From: Algorimicrobium sediminis
Lineage (GTDB): Bacteria > Bacteroidota > Bacteroidia > Flavobacteriales > Flavobacteriaceae
Length of the DNA stretch: 64,000 bases
NCBI RefSeq assembly: GCF_042684585.1
Contig: NZ_JBHULS010000001.1
Span: 744,001-808,000, forward strand
Reading direction: 5' to 3'
Positions 51,914 to 61,468 of this stretch are shown in pieces. Position 1 is the stretch's first letter. Every line of letters starts with the position of its first letter. Made by a program: the position numbers and the translations under genes. The notes below the pieces were generated by a model that ran no database searches, was not told the DNA's origin, and worked only from the letters and a program-made list of their open reading frames with translations.

Positions 51914-52654
51914 ATGACAGTTATTATTTTTGTTTTAACACTTTGGTATGGTGGTTTATTTTTTCAATCCTTCTTTTTACATCGGTATGCCGCTCATCAG
52001 GTATTTACGATGTCTAAAACAGCGGAACGGATTACATTTATTTTAACCTGGATTTTTCAAGGTTCTAGCTATTTAAGTGCTTATGGTTACGGTATTATGC
52101 ACCGCATGCACCATGCTTATACCGATACGGAAAAGGATCCGCATTCGCCTTTGTACGATGCCAATCTGTTTGCTATGATGTGGAAAACTAAAAATATTTA
52201 TCAGGCCATAAACCAGCAACAAATACCTGTTGAAGACCGGTTTACCAAGCATGTTCCGCAGTGGAAGCGATTTGATACTTTTGCCAGTTCGCGCGTTTCA
52301 AGATTCATGTGGATTGGGTTTTACATCACCTTTTTTATGCTGTTTGCAACTGCTTGGTGGCAGTGGTTATTATTGCCCATTGCCTTGTTAATGGCACCTA
52401 TACATGGTGTTATTATAAATTGGTTTGGACATATTTACGGCTACGAAAACTTTAAAATGAAGAATACCAGTAAAAATTTATTCCCCATTGATGTTTTAAT
52501 GATGGGTGAAGGCTATCATAACAATCATCATAAATTTGCAAGTCGTGCAAACTTTGGCGTTAAATGGCATGAAATAGATTTCACCTATGTCATTATAAAA
52601 ATATTAGACACTATTGGATTTATTAAATTAAAACCCGTAACGGCTAAAGTTTAA
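51914..52654 (+). CDS. Fatty acid desaturase / acyl-CoA desaturase
   Basis: Membrane di-iron desaturase. Three His boxes are visible: HRYAAH near residue 22, HRMHHAY near 64, and HNNHH in GEGYHNNHHKFA near 199. About four hydrophobic segments separate them. The ATG at 51914 (MTVIIFVLTLWYGG, 247 residues) is preferred; the frame opens at 51860. Because it follows a Crp/Fnr regulator on the same strand it may be cotranscribed and respond to cold or membrane state. A cold-shock gene converges on it. Confidence 0.88.
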   Translation: MTVIIFVLTLWYGGLFFQSFFLHRYAAHQVFTMSKTAERITFILTWIFQGSSYLSAYGYGIMHRMHHAYTDTEKDPHSPLYDANLFAMMWKTKNIYQAINQQQIPVEDRFTKHVPQWKRFDTFASSRVSRFMWIGFYITFFMLFATAWWQWLLLPIALLMAPIHGVIINWFGHIYGYENFKMKNTSKNLFPIDVLMMGEGYHNNHHKFASRANFGVKWHEIDFTYVIIKILDTIGFIKLKPVTAKV

Positions 52655-52667
52655 AAGTTAAAAACGA

Positions 52668-52693
52668 AAAACCATCGGAATCCCGATGGTTTT
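52668..52693. terminator. Bidirectional terminator between desaturase and cold-shock gene
   Basis: AAAACCATCGG pairs with CCGATGGTTTT around a 4-base loop, followed by T on one side and preceded by A on the other. It can serve both converging genes. Confidence 0.85.
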
Positions 52694-52695
52694 TT

Positions 52696-52980
52696 TTATG
52701 CCTTTACATTCTTTTTTCTTCTTTTTGGCTTCCCTCTTTTTAAGCGCTTCACATTAACAGCCGTGGGACCACGTTCGCCTTTTTCTACTTCAAAAGCAAC
52801 TACATCGCCTTCTCTTATTTTGTCGTTTAAGCTGGATTTGTGTACAAAAATTTCGTCGTTCGTATCTGTTACCGTAATAAAACCAAACCCTTTAGTTCTG
52901 TTAAAAAACTTAACTGTACCTTCCTTTGCCGCTACTTCTTTGTTGGTTTTAAATAATTTATTAAGAAATGTTTTTAACAT
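52696..52980 (-). CDS. Cold-shock domain protein with basic tail
   Basis: 94 residues. The core has RNP1 GFGFITV and RNP2 EIFVHKS, preceded by EGTVKFFNRTKG. The last ~18 residues are almost all Arg and Lys (KRGKPKRRKKN), an extra RNA-binding tail. A short N-terminal extension of ~20 residues (MLKTFLNKLF) looks amphipathic. It is the second cold-shock gene in the window and is unlike the first in layout. It converges on the desaturase. Confidence 0.93.
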   Translation of the reverse strand: MLKTFLNKLFKTNKEVAAKEGTVKFFNRTKGFGFITVTDTNDEIFVHKSSLNDKIREGDVVAFEVEKGERGPTAVNVKRLKRGKPKRRKKNVKA

Positions 52981-53364
52981 GTAAACTGATATTTTTTCTA
53001 AAATTAAACGTTATAAATCACCTTCTCGGTGTTTAGTTTCACTGCTATCTGTATACTTTACAAAAGGTATTTATAAAAAAGCTACTGTGGTGTAATAAAT
53101 TTAACCTTAAATAGTGCCTTGTAACTAATACACGCTTTCCTGCATTTTTAAATGAAACAACAACTTAAAAAATTTGGTATGTTGTTTTTAAACAGTTTTA
53201 ACAAGGTTTTACTAAAAGCTTTACGTCCTAACAGCTAGTGGTGTGCAAAGGTATCATAATCACTTGTAAAACCCAAGAATATATAAGCTAAAAAGGACCT
53301 GCTTAAAACCAGCCAAATTTTAAAAGTGTTGGTCCCTTGTTACTAGCATACGTTTCGGTTTTAA
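52981..53364. other. Intergenic region upstream of cold-shock gene
   Basis: About 380 AT-rich bases. It may contain the cold-shock promoter and a long 5' leader, as a small CACC...GGTG hairpin is at 53029-53041. A 28-codon frame at 53152 is not supported as a gene. Confidence 0.45.
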
Positions 53365-56300
53365 TTACCGCTTTAATGTAAAATGACCTGTGACTTGTTT
53401 TCCTGAATGCAATTCTATTAAATACCAGTAATCGCTTGTAGGTGCAGGTTGCCCTTTATAAGTCCCATCCCACCTTTCAGACCTGTGGTTTAATTGCTTT
53501 ATTAAAGTTCCATATCTGTTAAATATAGATATCCGTTTAATCTGATTTTTGGTATCTGATACAAACCAGGTATCGTTTTGGCCATCGCCATTAGGTGTAA
53601 AAAACAAAGGTGTTTTTAAATTTTGCTCCCGAATGGTTATTTGCAAATTCAAGCATGCTGTGTTAGATCCCGTTTCATTATAAGGCGTAATAGAAATATA
53701 TAATGTTTCACCTTCCGGCCAATTGCTGGTTGGATAAAATGTGGTGCTTAAACCAACGTCTTCATTAAAAATTAGATTGCTACTCCCCACCGATGTGCCT
53801 ACACTCACCAAATATCCGGTGGCGTTACTAACTGGTGTCCAAACTAATGGCGCATTTTCCATAACATTCTGTGCGTTTGCTTGTGGTGATACCAAAAATG
53901 GACAATTGGGTATGAAAAGTTGCGTGGTAAACGACTCTTCCACACAACCAACTGCCGACCCTGCCGCATTATAAGGTGTAATACGCACATAAATGGTCGT
54001 GTTTTCGGGTAAATTGCTTGTAAAGTTATAGGTAGTGGTTGCCCCCACATCCAGACTGGTAACAAGTTCGCTACCACCTGGTGTGGTTCCTACAGTTAGC
54101 ATATAGCCGGTGGCAGTGGTAACAGCATTCCAAGATAAGTTAGTGCCAACCAACACATCGGTACTGCCGTTACTTGGTGCCAGTAGTTGCGTGCAGTTAG
54201 GCACTAAAAGTTGCGTGGTAAACAATTCTTCTGTACAACCAACCGCCGACCCAGCGGCGTTATATGGCGTAATACTTACGTAAATGGTGGTGTTTTCGGG
54301 TAAATTATTTGTAAAGTTGTAGGTAGTGGTTGCCCCCACATCCAGACTGTTAACAAGTTCGCTGCCACCTGGTGTGGTTCCTACAGTTAGCATATAACCG
54401 GTGGCAGTGGCAACAGCATCCCAAGATAAATTGGTTCCAACCAACACATCGGTGCTGCCATTACTTGGTGCCAGTAATTGCGTACAATTAGGCACTAAAA
54501 TCTGCGTGGTAAACGATTCTTCTGTACAACCAACCGCCGACCCAGCGGCATTATATGGGGTAATACTTACGTAAATGGTGGTGTTTTCGGGTAAATCGCT
54601 TGTAAAGTTATAGGTAGTGGTTGCCCCCACATCCAGACTGTTAACAAGTTCGCTGCCACCTGTTGTGGTTCCTACAGTTAGCATATAACCGGTGGCAGTG
54701 GCAACAGCATCCCAAGATAAATTGGTTCCAACCAACACATCGGTGCTGCCATTACTTGGTGCCAGTAATTGCGTACAATTAGGCACTAAAATCTGCGTGG
54801 TAAACGATTCTTCTGTACAACCAACCGCCGACCCAGCGGCGTTATATGGCGTAATACTTACGTAAATGGTGGTGTTTTCGGGTAAATCGCTTGTAAAGTT
54901 GTAGGTAGTGGTTGCCCCCACATCCAGACTGTTAACAAGTTCGCTGCCACCTGGCGTAGTTCCTACAGTTACCATATAGCCGGTGGCAGTGGCAACAGCA
55001 TCCCAAGATAAATTGGTTCCAACCAACACATTGGTACTGCCATTACTTGGTGCCAGTAATTGCGTGCAGTTAGGCGCTAAAAGCTGGGTTGTAAACGATT
55101 CTTCTGTACAACCAACTGCCGACCCAGCGGCATTATATGGGGTAATACTTGCGTAAATGGTGGTGTTTTCGGGTAAATCGCTTGTAAAGTTATAGGTAGT
55201 GGTTGCCCCCACATCCAAGCTATTAACAAGTTCGCTGCCTCCTGGTGTGGTTCCTACAGTTACCATATAGCCGGTGGCAGTGGCAACAGCATCCCAAGAT
55301 AAGTTAGTACCAACCAACACATCGGTACTGCCATTACTTGGTACCAGTAGTTGCGTGCAGTTAGGCGCTAAAAGTTGGGTGGTAAACGATTCTTCTGTAC
55401 AACCAACTGCCGACCCAGCGGCGTTATAAGGCGTAATACTTACGTAAATGGTGGTGTTTTCGGGTAAATTGCTTGTAAAGTTATAGGTAGTCGTTGCCCC
55501 CACATCCAGACTGTTAACAAGTTCGCTACCACCTGGTGTAGTTCCTACAGTTAGCATATAGCCGGTGGCAGTGGCAACAGCATCCCAAGATAAATTGGTT
55601 CCAACCAACACATCGGTACTGCCATTACTTGGTACCAGTAATTGCGTGCAGTTAGGTGTCAACCCTTCAGTGGTAAAATTTTCTTCAATACAGGTGTTTG
55701 TAACACCTAAACTATTATAGGGCGAAATGGTTACGTAAATAACACTACCAACAGGTAAATTGGATGGTGGATTATAAACAGTTGTATCGCCTAAATCCAA
55801 AGCATTTACAATATCTGTTCCTCCAGGTGTGCTTCCCATGGATAGGATGTAGCCAGTGGCATACGGACTAGGCAACCATGATAATGTGGTAGTTACGGGT
55901 ACATTTATGGCTCCGGATGCCGGCGTACTTAAAGCGGTACATGTGGTAGGATTTACCGTGCTACTAGTAGTAAAACTAATTTCGTTACAATAAAGCACCA
56001 CACCACTACTAAAATAGGGCGTAACGGTAATATAAATTACGGTATTGGCTGGTAAATTACTGCCTAAATTGTAACTAGTAACATTACCAACATCCACAGC
56101 ATTTAAAATGTCTGTGCCTCCAGGCGTTGTTCCAATACTTACAAAATAACCACAAGCACCAGCGTGACTTTCCCATAAAAATGTCTCATTTACAGGAACC
56201 CCTATACTGCCGTTAATAGGCGATAATATGTTAACACAACTCTCAACAGGCGCCGTAACGATTACCGTAATATCATTTCGCACCAATAATAAATTTTTGT

Positions 56301-58161
56301 TATCGGTTCCGGGCGGGTTTGTATTTTCAAAAGGCACTAAATCGCTTCTTATTTCGGCATGATAAACAGCTGCATCGCAACTGGTAACAGCCGGAATCGT
56401 AAAAGAAGCGGCATCTGGTGCTCCAGGAATTGGCACGCCATTTTTAAACCAAACATAGTGGTTTTGAGTTCCTGCGCAAGCAGTAGTTAAGGTTAACGGA
56501 TCGCCAGCATTTACCGTTAGCGTATCAATGGTATCCACTTTGGCTTGTGGCGCATACCAATAATCGCGCATGTTTGGAAAAGTATCCCAATACGGTGGTG
56601 GCCCGAAGGTATTTTCGAAGTTAATAAAACTAGCATGTTGATTTTCAAAATGGCCAAATTCGAAATAATTATTATCGAAAGCCAAGCTAAACCCTATGGG
56701 CGTGCCTAAATTAAGGGCTATTAATGATGCAAAATCTGGCATATTACCCGTTAAACGGTTATGACTTAAAATTAAGTTGGCCCCAAAAATCCCGTTATTA
56801 TTGGCACGTATGGTATAAAACTGATCCATGATATCAGTGCCAGAAAATAAATTATTATTTAAAATAAGGTTGCTTAAAACTGCATTCTGACTAATATCCA
56901 ATGAAGCTATTTGATTAAATGCAGCATTAATTGAATTTAGGTTAGCATTTTGTGTTAAATCTAATCCAGTTCCGGTAAATAAATTATTGGAGATATCAAT
57001 GCTTCGTAAATTAGTGTTTTGTGTAACATCCAAGCTAGGTAGTACATTATTTCTTAAGTTAAGATACTCTAATTGGCTATTCTGGGTTAAATCTATACTT
57101 GGTAATTGATTAAAATTAGCGTTTATCCGAACCAATAAAGGGTTTTGCGTGACATCTAAAGCCGTTAAATTGTTACTACTTACATTTAACTCTTCCAATA
57201 CGCTATTTTGACTAATATCTAAAGTTAATAAATCGTTGTTGGATAAGTCCAAATCTTCTAACAAGAAATTTTGCGTAAGATCTACAACCAACGGCGTTGT
57301 TTGGTTGGACGATATATCAATATCCGTTACATTGGGAATTACCGAAAAATCCAAAGGCACTTGCAAATTATGGAGTAAAATATAAACATCAACCAAAGTA
57401 GTAGAATTGGGTAATAGCAAGTTTTCAACATAGGTTCCTAAAAAATAAATTCGCTCTAAATTAACGTAATTTGAAATATCGATGGTTGGAATGTTTATAC
57501 TGGTAAGATTAAGAAACCTTAAATTAGTATACACATTAGGAAGCGTTATGGCTGTACTTACGGAGCTTCCTCGAATTTGGAGATCTTCTAAATTGTCTAA
57601 AGCTGAAAAATCCAGTGTGGCATCGCCAAGTGCCCTAATGTTTACAGTAGTTAAGGTGTTGGTAACGGGCATTATAAAATTGGCCACATCATTAAACCAT
57701 CTAATTTCGATTGAAGTAAGATTGGTATTTTGTGAAAAATCCATTACACTCACTGGTGGCATTCCTGGTAAAGATGGTATGCTAGCCATGTAAACAGTTT
57801 CCAAAAGACTGCTTTGAGATACGTTTAAGCTAGCTAAAACATCGTTACTTTCAATGCGTAAAGATAACAGTTGTGTTAAGCCAGAAAGATTGACATTGGC
57901 AATTTGATTGGCACCCAAATTTAAGTCGGTAATATTAAAAAAAGCTTGTATTCCAGTTATATCTAATATACCATTATCACCTAGATTCAAACTTGTAACA
58001 GCTTGAGCTTCGGTATTTAATATGTTTCCATTTAAACCATTGGTATCAATACCTTGATTAATTAATGTTTGTTCAAAATTAGAATCTGGAATAGCGGTTG
58101 TTTGCGAAAATGAGGCATAGCAAGCCAATCCGAATGTTACAATTAGGCTGAATAATTTCAT
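53365..58161 (-). CDS. Giant T9SS type B protein with LRRs, Ig-like and tandem repeat domains
   Basis: 1598-residue secreted surface protein. A signal peptide (1-19, ending ASFSQ) is followed by leucine-rich repeats to about 530 (LDLSNNDLLTLDISQN-like units), an Ig-like domain at about 540-640, then nine FN3-like modules of ~97 residues. Modules 3-8 (residues 836-1417, bases 53911-55656) are nearly identical. The C-terminal ~84 residues are a T9SS type B (gliding-motility) sorting domain, FTPNGDGQNDTW...ISIFNRYG, for export and surface attachment. It is probably an adhesin. No other secretion gene is adjacent. Confidence 0.92.
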   Translation of the reverse strand: MKLFSLIVTFGLACYASFSQTTAIPDSNFEQTLINQGIDTNGLNGNILNTEAQAVTSLNLGDNGILDITGIQAFFNITDLNLGANQIANVNLSGLTQLLSLRIESNDVLASLNVSQSSLLETVYMASIPSLPGMPPVSVMDFSQNTNLTSIEIRWFNDVANFIMPVTNTLTTVNIRALGDATLDFSALDNLEDLQIRGSSVSTAITLPNVYTNLRFLNLTSINIPTIDISNYVNLERIYFLGTYVENLLLPNSTTLVDVYILLHNLQVPLDFSVIPNVTDIDISSNQTTPLVVDLTQNFLLEDLDLSNNDLLTLDISQNSVLEELNVSSNNLTALDVTQNPLLVRINANFNQLPSIDLTQNSQLEYLNLRNNVLPSLDVTQNTNLRSIDISNNLFTGTGLDLTQNANLNSINAAFNQIASLDISQNAVLSNLILNNNLFSGTDIMDQFYTIRANNNGIFGANLILSHNRLTGNMPDFASLIALNLGTPIGFSLAFDNNYFEFGHFENQHASFINFENTFGPPPYWDTFPNMRDYWYAPQAKVDTIDTLTVNAGDPLTLTTACAGTQNHYVWFKNGVPIPGAPDAASFTIPAVTSCDAAVYHAEIRSDLVPFENTNPPGTDNKNLLLVRNDITVIVTAPVESCVNILSPINGSIGVPVNETFLWESHAGACGYFVSIGTTPGGTDILNAVDVGNVTSYNLGSNLPANTVIYITVTPYFSSGVVLYCNEISFTTSSTVNPTTCTALSTPASGAINVPVTTTLSWLPSPYATGYILSMGSTPGGTDIVNALDLGDTTVYNPPSNLPVGSVIYVTISPYNSLGVTNTCIEENFTTEGLTPNCTQLLVPSNGSTDVLVGTNLSWDAVATATGYMLTVGTTPGGSELVNSLDVGATTTYNFTSNLPENTTIYVSITPYNAAGSAVGCTEESFTTQLLAPNCTQLLVPSNGSTDVLVGTNLSWDAVATATGYMVTVGTTPGGSELVNSLDVGATTTYNFTSDLPENTTIYASITPYNAAGSAVGCTEESFTTQLLAPNCTQLLAPSNGSTNVLVGTNLSWDAVATATGYMVTVGTTPGGSELVNSLDVGATTTYNFTSDLPENTTIYVSITPYNAAGSAVGCTEESFTTQILVPNCTQLLAPSNGSTDVLVGTNLSWDAVATATGYMLTVGTTTGGSELVNSLDVGATTTYNFTSDLPENTTIYVSITPYNAAGSAVGCTEESFTTQILVPNCTQLLAPSNGSTDVLVGTNLSWDAVATATGYMLTVGTTPGGSELVNSLDVGATTTYNFTNNLPENTTIYVSITPYNAAGSAVGCTEELFTTQLLVPNCTQLLAPSNGSTDVLVGTNLSWNAVTTATGYMLTVGTTPGGSELVTSLDVGATTTYNFTSNLPENTTIYVRITPYNAAGSAVGCVEESFTTQLFIPNCPFLVSPQANAQNVMENAPLVWTPVSNATGYLVSVGTSVGSSNLIFNEDVGLSTTFYPTSNWPEGETLYISITPYNETGSNTACLNLQITIREQNLKTPLFFTPNGDGQNDTWFVSDTKNQIKRISIFNRYGTLIKQLNHRSERWDGTYKGQPAPTSDYWYLIELHSGKQVTGHFTLKR
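53911..55656 (-). repeat. Six 291-bp in-frame tandem repeats
   Basis: Six units of 291 bases (97 codons), each starting with a Pro-Asn-Cys-Thr-Gln motif. The region is exactly 6 x 291 bases long. Units differ at a few codons only (Val/Ala at the LL[VA]P position, ML/MV TVG, SN/SD/NN LPEN). Flanking diverged copies lie on either side. Confidence 0.9.
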
Positions 58162-58193
58162 GGGGGTTAGGTTCTAAATGTCTGTTTTTGGTC

Positions 58194-58234
58194 AGGACAA
58201 AATACAACAAAAGACAAATAGAAAGGACAAAATA
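58194..58234. repeat. Repeated AGGACAAAATA element
   Basis: AGGACAAAATA occurs at 58194 and again at 58224, 30 bases apart, upstream of the giant surface-protein gene. Possible regulator sites. Confidence 0.3.
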
Positions 58235-58371
58235 ACCTCTTTTTTATTAGGAGAGACAAACGCGGTTGCTTTTCACGTAAACTTTTAGAGTAACAACCCT
58301 CTTTTTTTGTGTTACGCTTTATAAGATTAAAGTAATATTGTAAGGCAAAAAAGTGGACCTACCACTAATGA

Positions 58372-59013
58372 TTAACTGTTATTTTCTGTTGCCTTAAGTA
58401 CTATGTTTTTGGTGGTTTCTAAAATGGAAACACCTTGTGTAACCTGCAAAACAGCATCGGCATCTTTTCTAGTTAACCGTTTTATACAAGATGTGGTTAA
58501 ATTGGGATCTGTATTAAACAAAAACGAAGGTATATTATAGGGTGTTTTTCCAGGTTCTTTAATGGCAACATGCATGTGTATGGCTTGCGGTTCATGTGGA
58601 TACGTAAGTGGCTTATTAGTGGCGCCAGGCATGAAAGTATAAATGGTGTAACGCCCGTTGTTATCAGTTTTTACCCAAGCTCTGTGCTGTAGGTGCTCGC
58701 CGTTGGTATCTGCAATAAGTGTGTAGTAACCTTCAGAATTGGCTTGTTGGAAAAATAAAATGATGTTTTCGGCGGGTGTCACGCCATCTGCTTTAAATAC
58801 AGTACCACTAATTTTAAGTTTATTGCTTTGTTTTAAAAAGTCTGTTATGGTATCCTCGCTTTTTAAAGTGGTATGTTTAAAGTCATAAAAAACATCTGTG
58901 CTTTTTAAATGCTTAACAACATCTTCGCAGTATTTGGATTTTTCCACTGTAGATTGCGCCCAAACATTTGAAGTAAATAAACCTAAAACCGTAAAAAATA
59001 GAACACATTTCAT
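58372..59013 (-). CDS. Secreted intradiol ring-cleavage dioxygenase-like protein
   Basis: 213 residues with a signal peptide (1-19, ending NVWAQ). The intradiol fold is seen in KISGTVFKADGVTPAENIILFFQQANSEGYYTLI, then WVKTDNNGRYTIYTFMPG, then AIHMHVAI. Catalytic intradiol enzymes use two Tyr and two His for Fe(III); Tyr in GYYT and TIYTF and the HMH pair are present, but whether all four ligands align cannot be settled by eye. Secreted forms in Bacteroidota have unknown substrates. Confidence 0.75.
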   Translation of the reverse strand: MKCVLFFTVLGLFTSNVWAQSTVEKSKYCEDVVKHLKSTDVFYDFKHTTLKSEDTITDFLKQSNKLKISGTVFKADGVTPAENIILFFQQANSEGYYTLIADTNGEHLQHRAWVKTDNNGRYTIYTFMPGATNKPLTYPHEPQAIHMHVAIKEPGKTPYNIPSFLFNTDPNLTTSCIKRLTRKDADAVLQVTQGVSILETTKNIVLKATENNS

Positions 59014-59162
59014 AAGCCAAACTTAATTATTTAAAGGTCAAAAATACGTAAGTATTTAAGCTGCAAATAAAAAATCTTATGAATGTAACATATTTACGTT
59101 TAACGGTTTATAATTCTTTTAACGCACTATAATATCGATAAACGTCGGAGGTTCTAACGTGT

Positions 59163-59540
59163 TTAATTGCTTTCAGATTCGGTTTTTACCTGAACCAATG
59201 GCTGCAATTCTGGTTTAATTTTTTTGTAAAGTTCCCACTGTGGCTGTGTTAAAATATTGTCCATTTCGGCCGTTTCTCTGGTTTGTAACGCATAAAGCAT
59301 GCGTAACTTTTGGCGCCCTTGGTAAGTGGCTTTTATTTTTTCGGCTCGAATTAAAAACTCCTCTACTTTGTTTTCAAACATACCTATTTGCTCACCGCTT
59401 AATGCCAGTTCTTTGCTATAGGCTCTGGTTAACGCTTTGGCTTGTTCATCTAACTTTAAATTGTTCTTTTGAAGCATGGGATCTTGTGAAAAAACATTCA
59501 TAGTTATAACACATGTAATTAAAAAGAGTATCGTTTTCAT
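59163..59540 (-). CDS. Small secreted helical protein, unknown
   Basis: 125 residues with a signal peptide (1-19, ending NVFSQ). The remainder is helical and charged, with LTRAYSKELALSGEQIGMFENKVEEFLIRAEK and a late ILTQPQWELYKKIKPE segment. The LxxEQ/LTxxQ-like pattern weakly recalls Spy/CpxP-type periplasmic helices, but I do not assign it. Confidence 0.65.
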   Translation of the reverse strand: MKTILFLITCVITMNVFSQDPMLQKNNLKLDEQAKALTRAYSKELALSGEQIGMFENKVEEFLIRAEKIKATYQGRQKLRMLYALQTRETAEMDNILTQPQWELYKKIKPELQPLVQVKTESESN

Positions 59541-59643
59541 GACTTTCTGTTTTCCTTTAACTTACAAAAATAACTAACTGATGTCAAGTTATTTAGCGTT
59601 TTTTTTTTGCCAGAAAAACCTTTTAAACCCCTATCATCCTGTA

Positions 59644-60039
59644 CTACGGTTTTGTGTTTAGCCTATCTTTTACAAACTCCACTTTTGTTTTTCCGTGAGG
59701 TTTTGGTTTACCAGTTTCATCTAGGTTAACCATAATAATGTTATCAACGGTTAAAATAGTTTCACGCGTCATTTTATTTCTGGCTTCACATTTTAAGGTT
59801 ATAGACGTTTTACCAAATTTTGTAACCTCCATCCCTACTTCTACAATATCGCCTTGCTTGGCTGTGCTCATAAAATTAATTTCAGAAATGTATTTGGTAA
59901 CAATTTTTGGGTTTTCCAGTTGTACCACGGTGTATAAAGCAGCTTCTTCGTCTATCCAAGCTAATAAACGACCACCAAACAGCGTACCATTTGGATTTAA
60001 ATCTTCGGGTTTTACCCATTTTCGTGAATGGAATCGCAT
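59644..60039 (-). CDS. YciA-like acyl-CoA thioesterase
   Basis: Hot-dog-fold thioesterase of 131 residues. NPNGTLFGGRLLAWIDEEAALYT holds the conserved Asn/Asp and helix of the fold; the Asp in AWIDE is the usual catalytic residue. KQGDIVEVGMEVTKFGKTSITL forms the central strands. It hydrolyses medium- or long-chain acyl-CoA in the cytoplasm. It is monocistronic. Confidence 0.9.
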   Translation of the reverse strand: MRFHSRKWVKPEDLNPNGTLFGGRLLAWIDEEAALYTVVQLENPKIVTKYISEINFMSTAKQGDIVEVGMEVTKFGKTSITLKCEARNKMTRETILTVDNIIMVNLDETGKPKPHGKTKVEFVKDRLNTKP

Positions 60040-60238
60040 GTTGTTTTATTTTAAATTATAACCAAATATAACGCAATAATACCAGTTGCTGACATTTAAA
60101 ACCGTGAGGTTAGTATGAATCGTTATATTGATTGTATTTTTGTAACTAACAGAAAAAACATCTGTTAATAACTTTGTTAACTTAAGTTTTTTAAGTTTTT
60201 GATAAAGAACAACTTAATAAATACCTTTACCAAAAAGC

Positions 60239-60640
60239 ATGACTAGATCGGAACAACTTTTAGCTAGTAGACCACTTATTCCTTCGGCCCAAGTGCATAA
60301 TAACATGAGTTTAGAAGAACGTTTTCAAAATGAAACCTTAAGACCCATTATAAAGCTGCAGAATGATTTATTGGTTGCCGTTTTTTTAAACTATACCAAG
60401 AAACACAAAAAACCTTTCAGCACTTTGGCTACAGAGAAGCAAATTGTATTTATAGAAAATGTATTTCAAAAAAATATGGCGTTTAAAAATACATTGAAAG
60501 GGATTATTATAGGGTTCTTTACCATTGATGAATATCATTTTTACGCCAATAACGCCTCTGCTTTAAATAAACGCATTCTGGCTATTATAAAAGAACGCCT
60601 CATAAGTAATTTACAAATTTTACAGCACGAGACTTCTTAA
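60239..60640 (+). CDS. Conserved helical protein, unknown
   Basis: Up to 133 residues; the ATG at 60305 (MSLEERFQNETLRP, 111 residues) is perhaps the better start. The core NETLRPIIKLQNDLLVAVFLNYTKKHKKPFSTL and the following IEN...KNTLKGIIIGFFTIDEYHFY give a compact helical pattern. I have seen similar proteins mislabelled as glyoxalase in flavobacteria; no glyoxalase motif is here. A strong terminator follows. Confidence 0.65.
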   Translation: MTRSEQLLASRPLIPSAQVHNNMSLEERFQNETLRPIIKLQNDLLVAVFLNYTKKHKKPFSTLATEKQIVFIENVFQKNMAFKNTLKGIIIGFFTIDEYHFYANNASALNKRILAIIKERLISNLQILQHETS

Positions 60641-60668
60641 CTTAGAAATTGTTTTGTAGTATAGTTTA

Positions 60669-60703
60669 AAACACCTGTTGTAAACGGTTTACAACAGGTG
60701 TTT
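60669..60703 (+). terminator. Long-stem terminator
   Basis: A stem of up to 16 bp, with arms AAACACCTGTTGTAAA and TTTACAACAGGTGTTT and a 3-base loop, between converging genes. It lies 29 bases after the gene at 60239. Confidence 0.85.
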
Positions 60704-60710
60704 GCGCTTT

Positions 60711-61385
60711 TTATATTAAAGATTCACCATTCATATTGGTGGTTAGCACGTCCGACATGTAGTTGAAAAATGGCTGCACTTCCTTAAAAGCAGCTACTAC
60801 TTGATTTGCAAAATCGGTGTGTAGCACCTGCTCATCGGTAAATGGTTTTGTAAAAATGTATTGTTTTTTCCTAATTAAATCGATGTCTGGGTGCTGTTTA
60901 TCGAAATTTCTTGGAGCCGATTTAAGTTCATCACCCTCTAGATTGCCCCAAACAGTTTTAAAATTTGGCTGGTTTATTATTTCGCGAATTTCCGAGGCAT
61001 CGGCTTCAAATTCTTGTCTAATGCGCAGCAGGTCCGCTTTGTTAGGATCCCAAAAGCCAACGCCTAAAAAAGAGCCGTTATTTGGCGCTATGTGTATATA
61101 ATAGCCACCACGTAACGCTGGTTTACGCCGCTGAAAGCTCGCACTAAAATGCGTTTTATACGGTAATTTATTTTTAGAAAAACGCACATCTCGGTATATG
61201 CGAAACATTTTATAATCGGTTATATCGTCCAGTTGTTTTAAATTATTAAAAACGGTTAATACGGTTTGCTTCACATTTTTTTGCGCCCACTGGAAGGCCG
61301 GTTTGTGCTCTGCAAACCAATCGCGATTATTATTTTTTTCTAGGGCCGATAAAAACTGAAAAACATCTGGGTGTATGGTAGCCAT
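60711..61385 (-). CDS. DUF2461 family protein
   Basis: 224 residues. PDVFQFLSALEKNNNRDWF, NKLPYKTHFSASFQRR and the GYYIHIAPNNGSFLGVGFWDP strand are typical of DUF2461 (TIGR02453). The His and Arg residues are conserved in the family, but its biochemical role is unknown. It converges on the gene at 60239. Confidence 0.9.
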   Translation of the reverse strand: MATIHPDVFQFLSALEKNNNRDWFAEHKPAFQWAQKNVKQTVLTVFNNLKQLDDITDYKMFRIYRDVRFSKNKLPYKTHFSASFQRRKPALRGGYYIHIAPNNGSFLGVGFWDPNKADLLRIRQEFEADASEIREIINQPNFKTVWGNLEGDELKSAPRNFDKQHPDIDLIRKKQYIFTKPFTDEQVLHTDFANQVVAAFKEVQPFFNYMSDVLTTNMNGESLI

Positions 61386-61468
61386 AAAGTTTATTTTTTG
61401 TTTAAAAGTACTAAAAAAAGACTGGCTTTTTAACGGACAGTCTTTTTAGTTTCGGCATGTAATTGCAC

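Noticed and set aside
53152..53238. 28-codon frame before the cold-shock gene
   Set aside because: Short, Lys/Leu-rich and without promoter or conservation evidence.
53911..55656. CRISPR array
   Set aside because: The repeats are 291 bases long, in frame, and without spacers; they encode protein modules.
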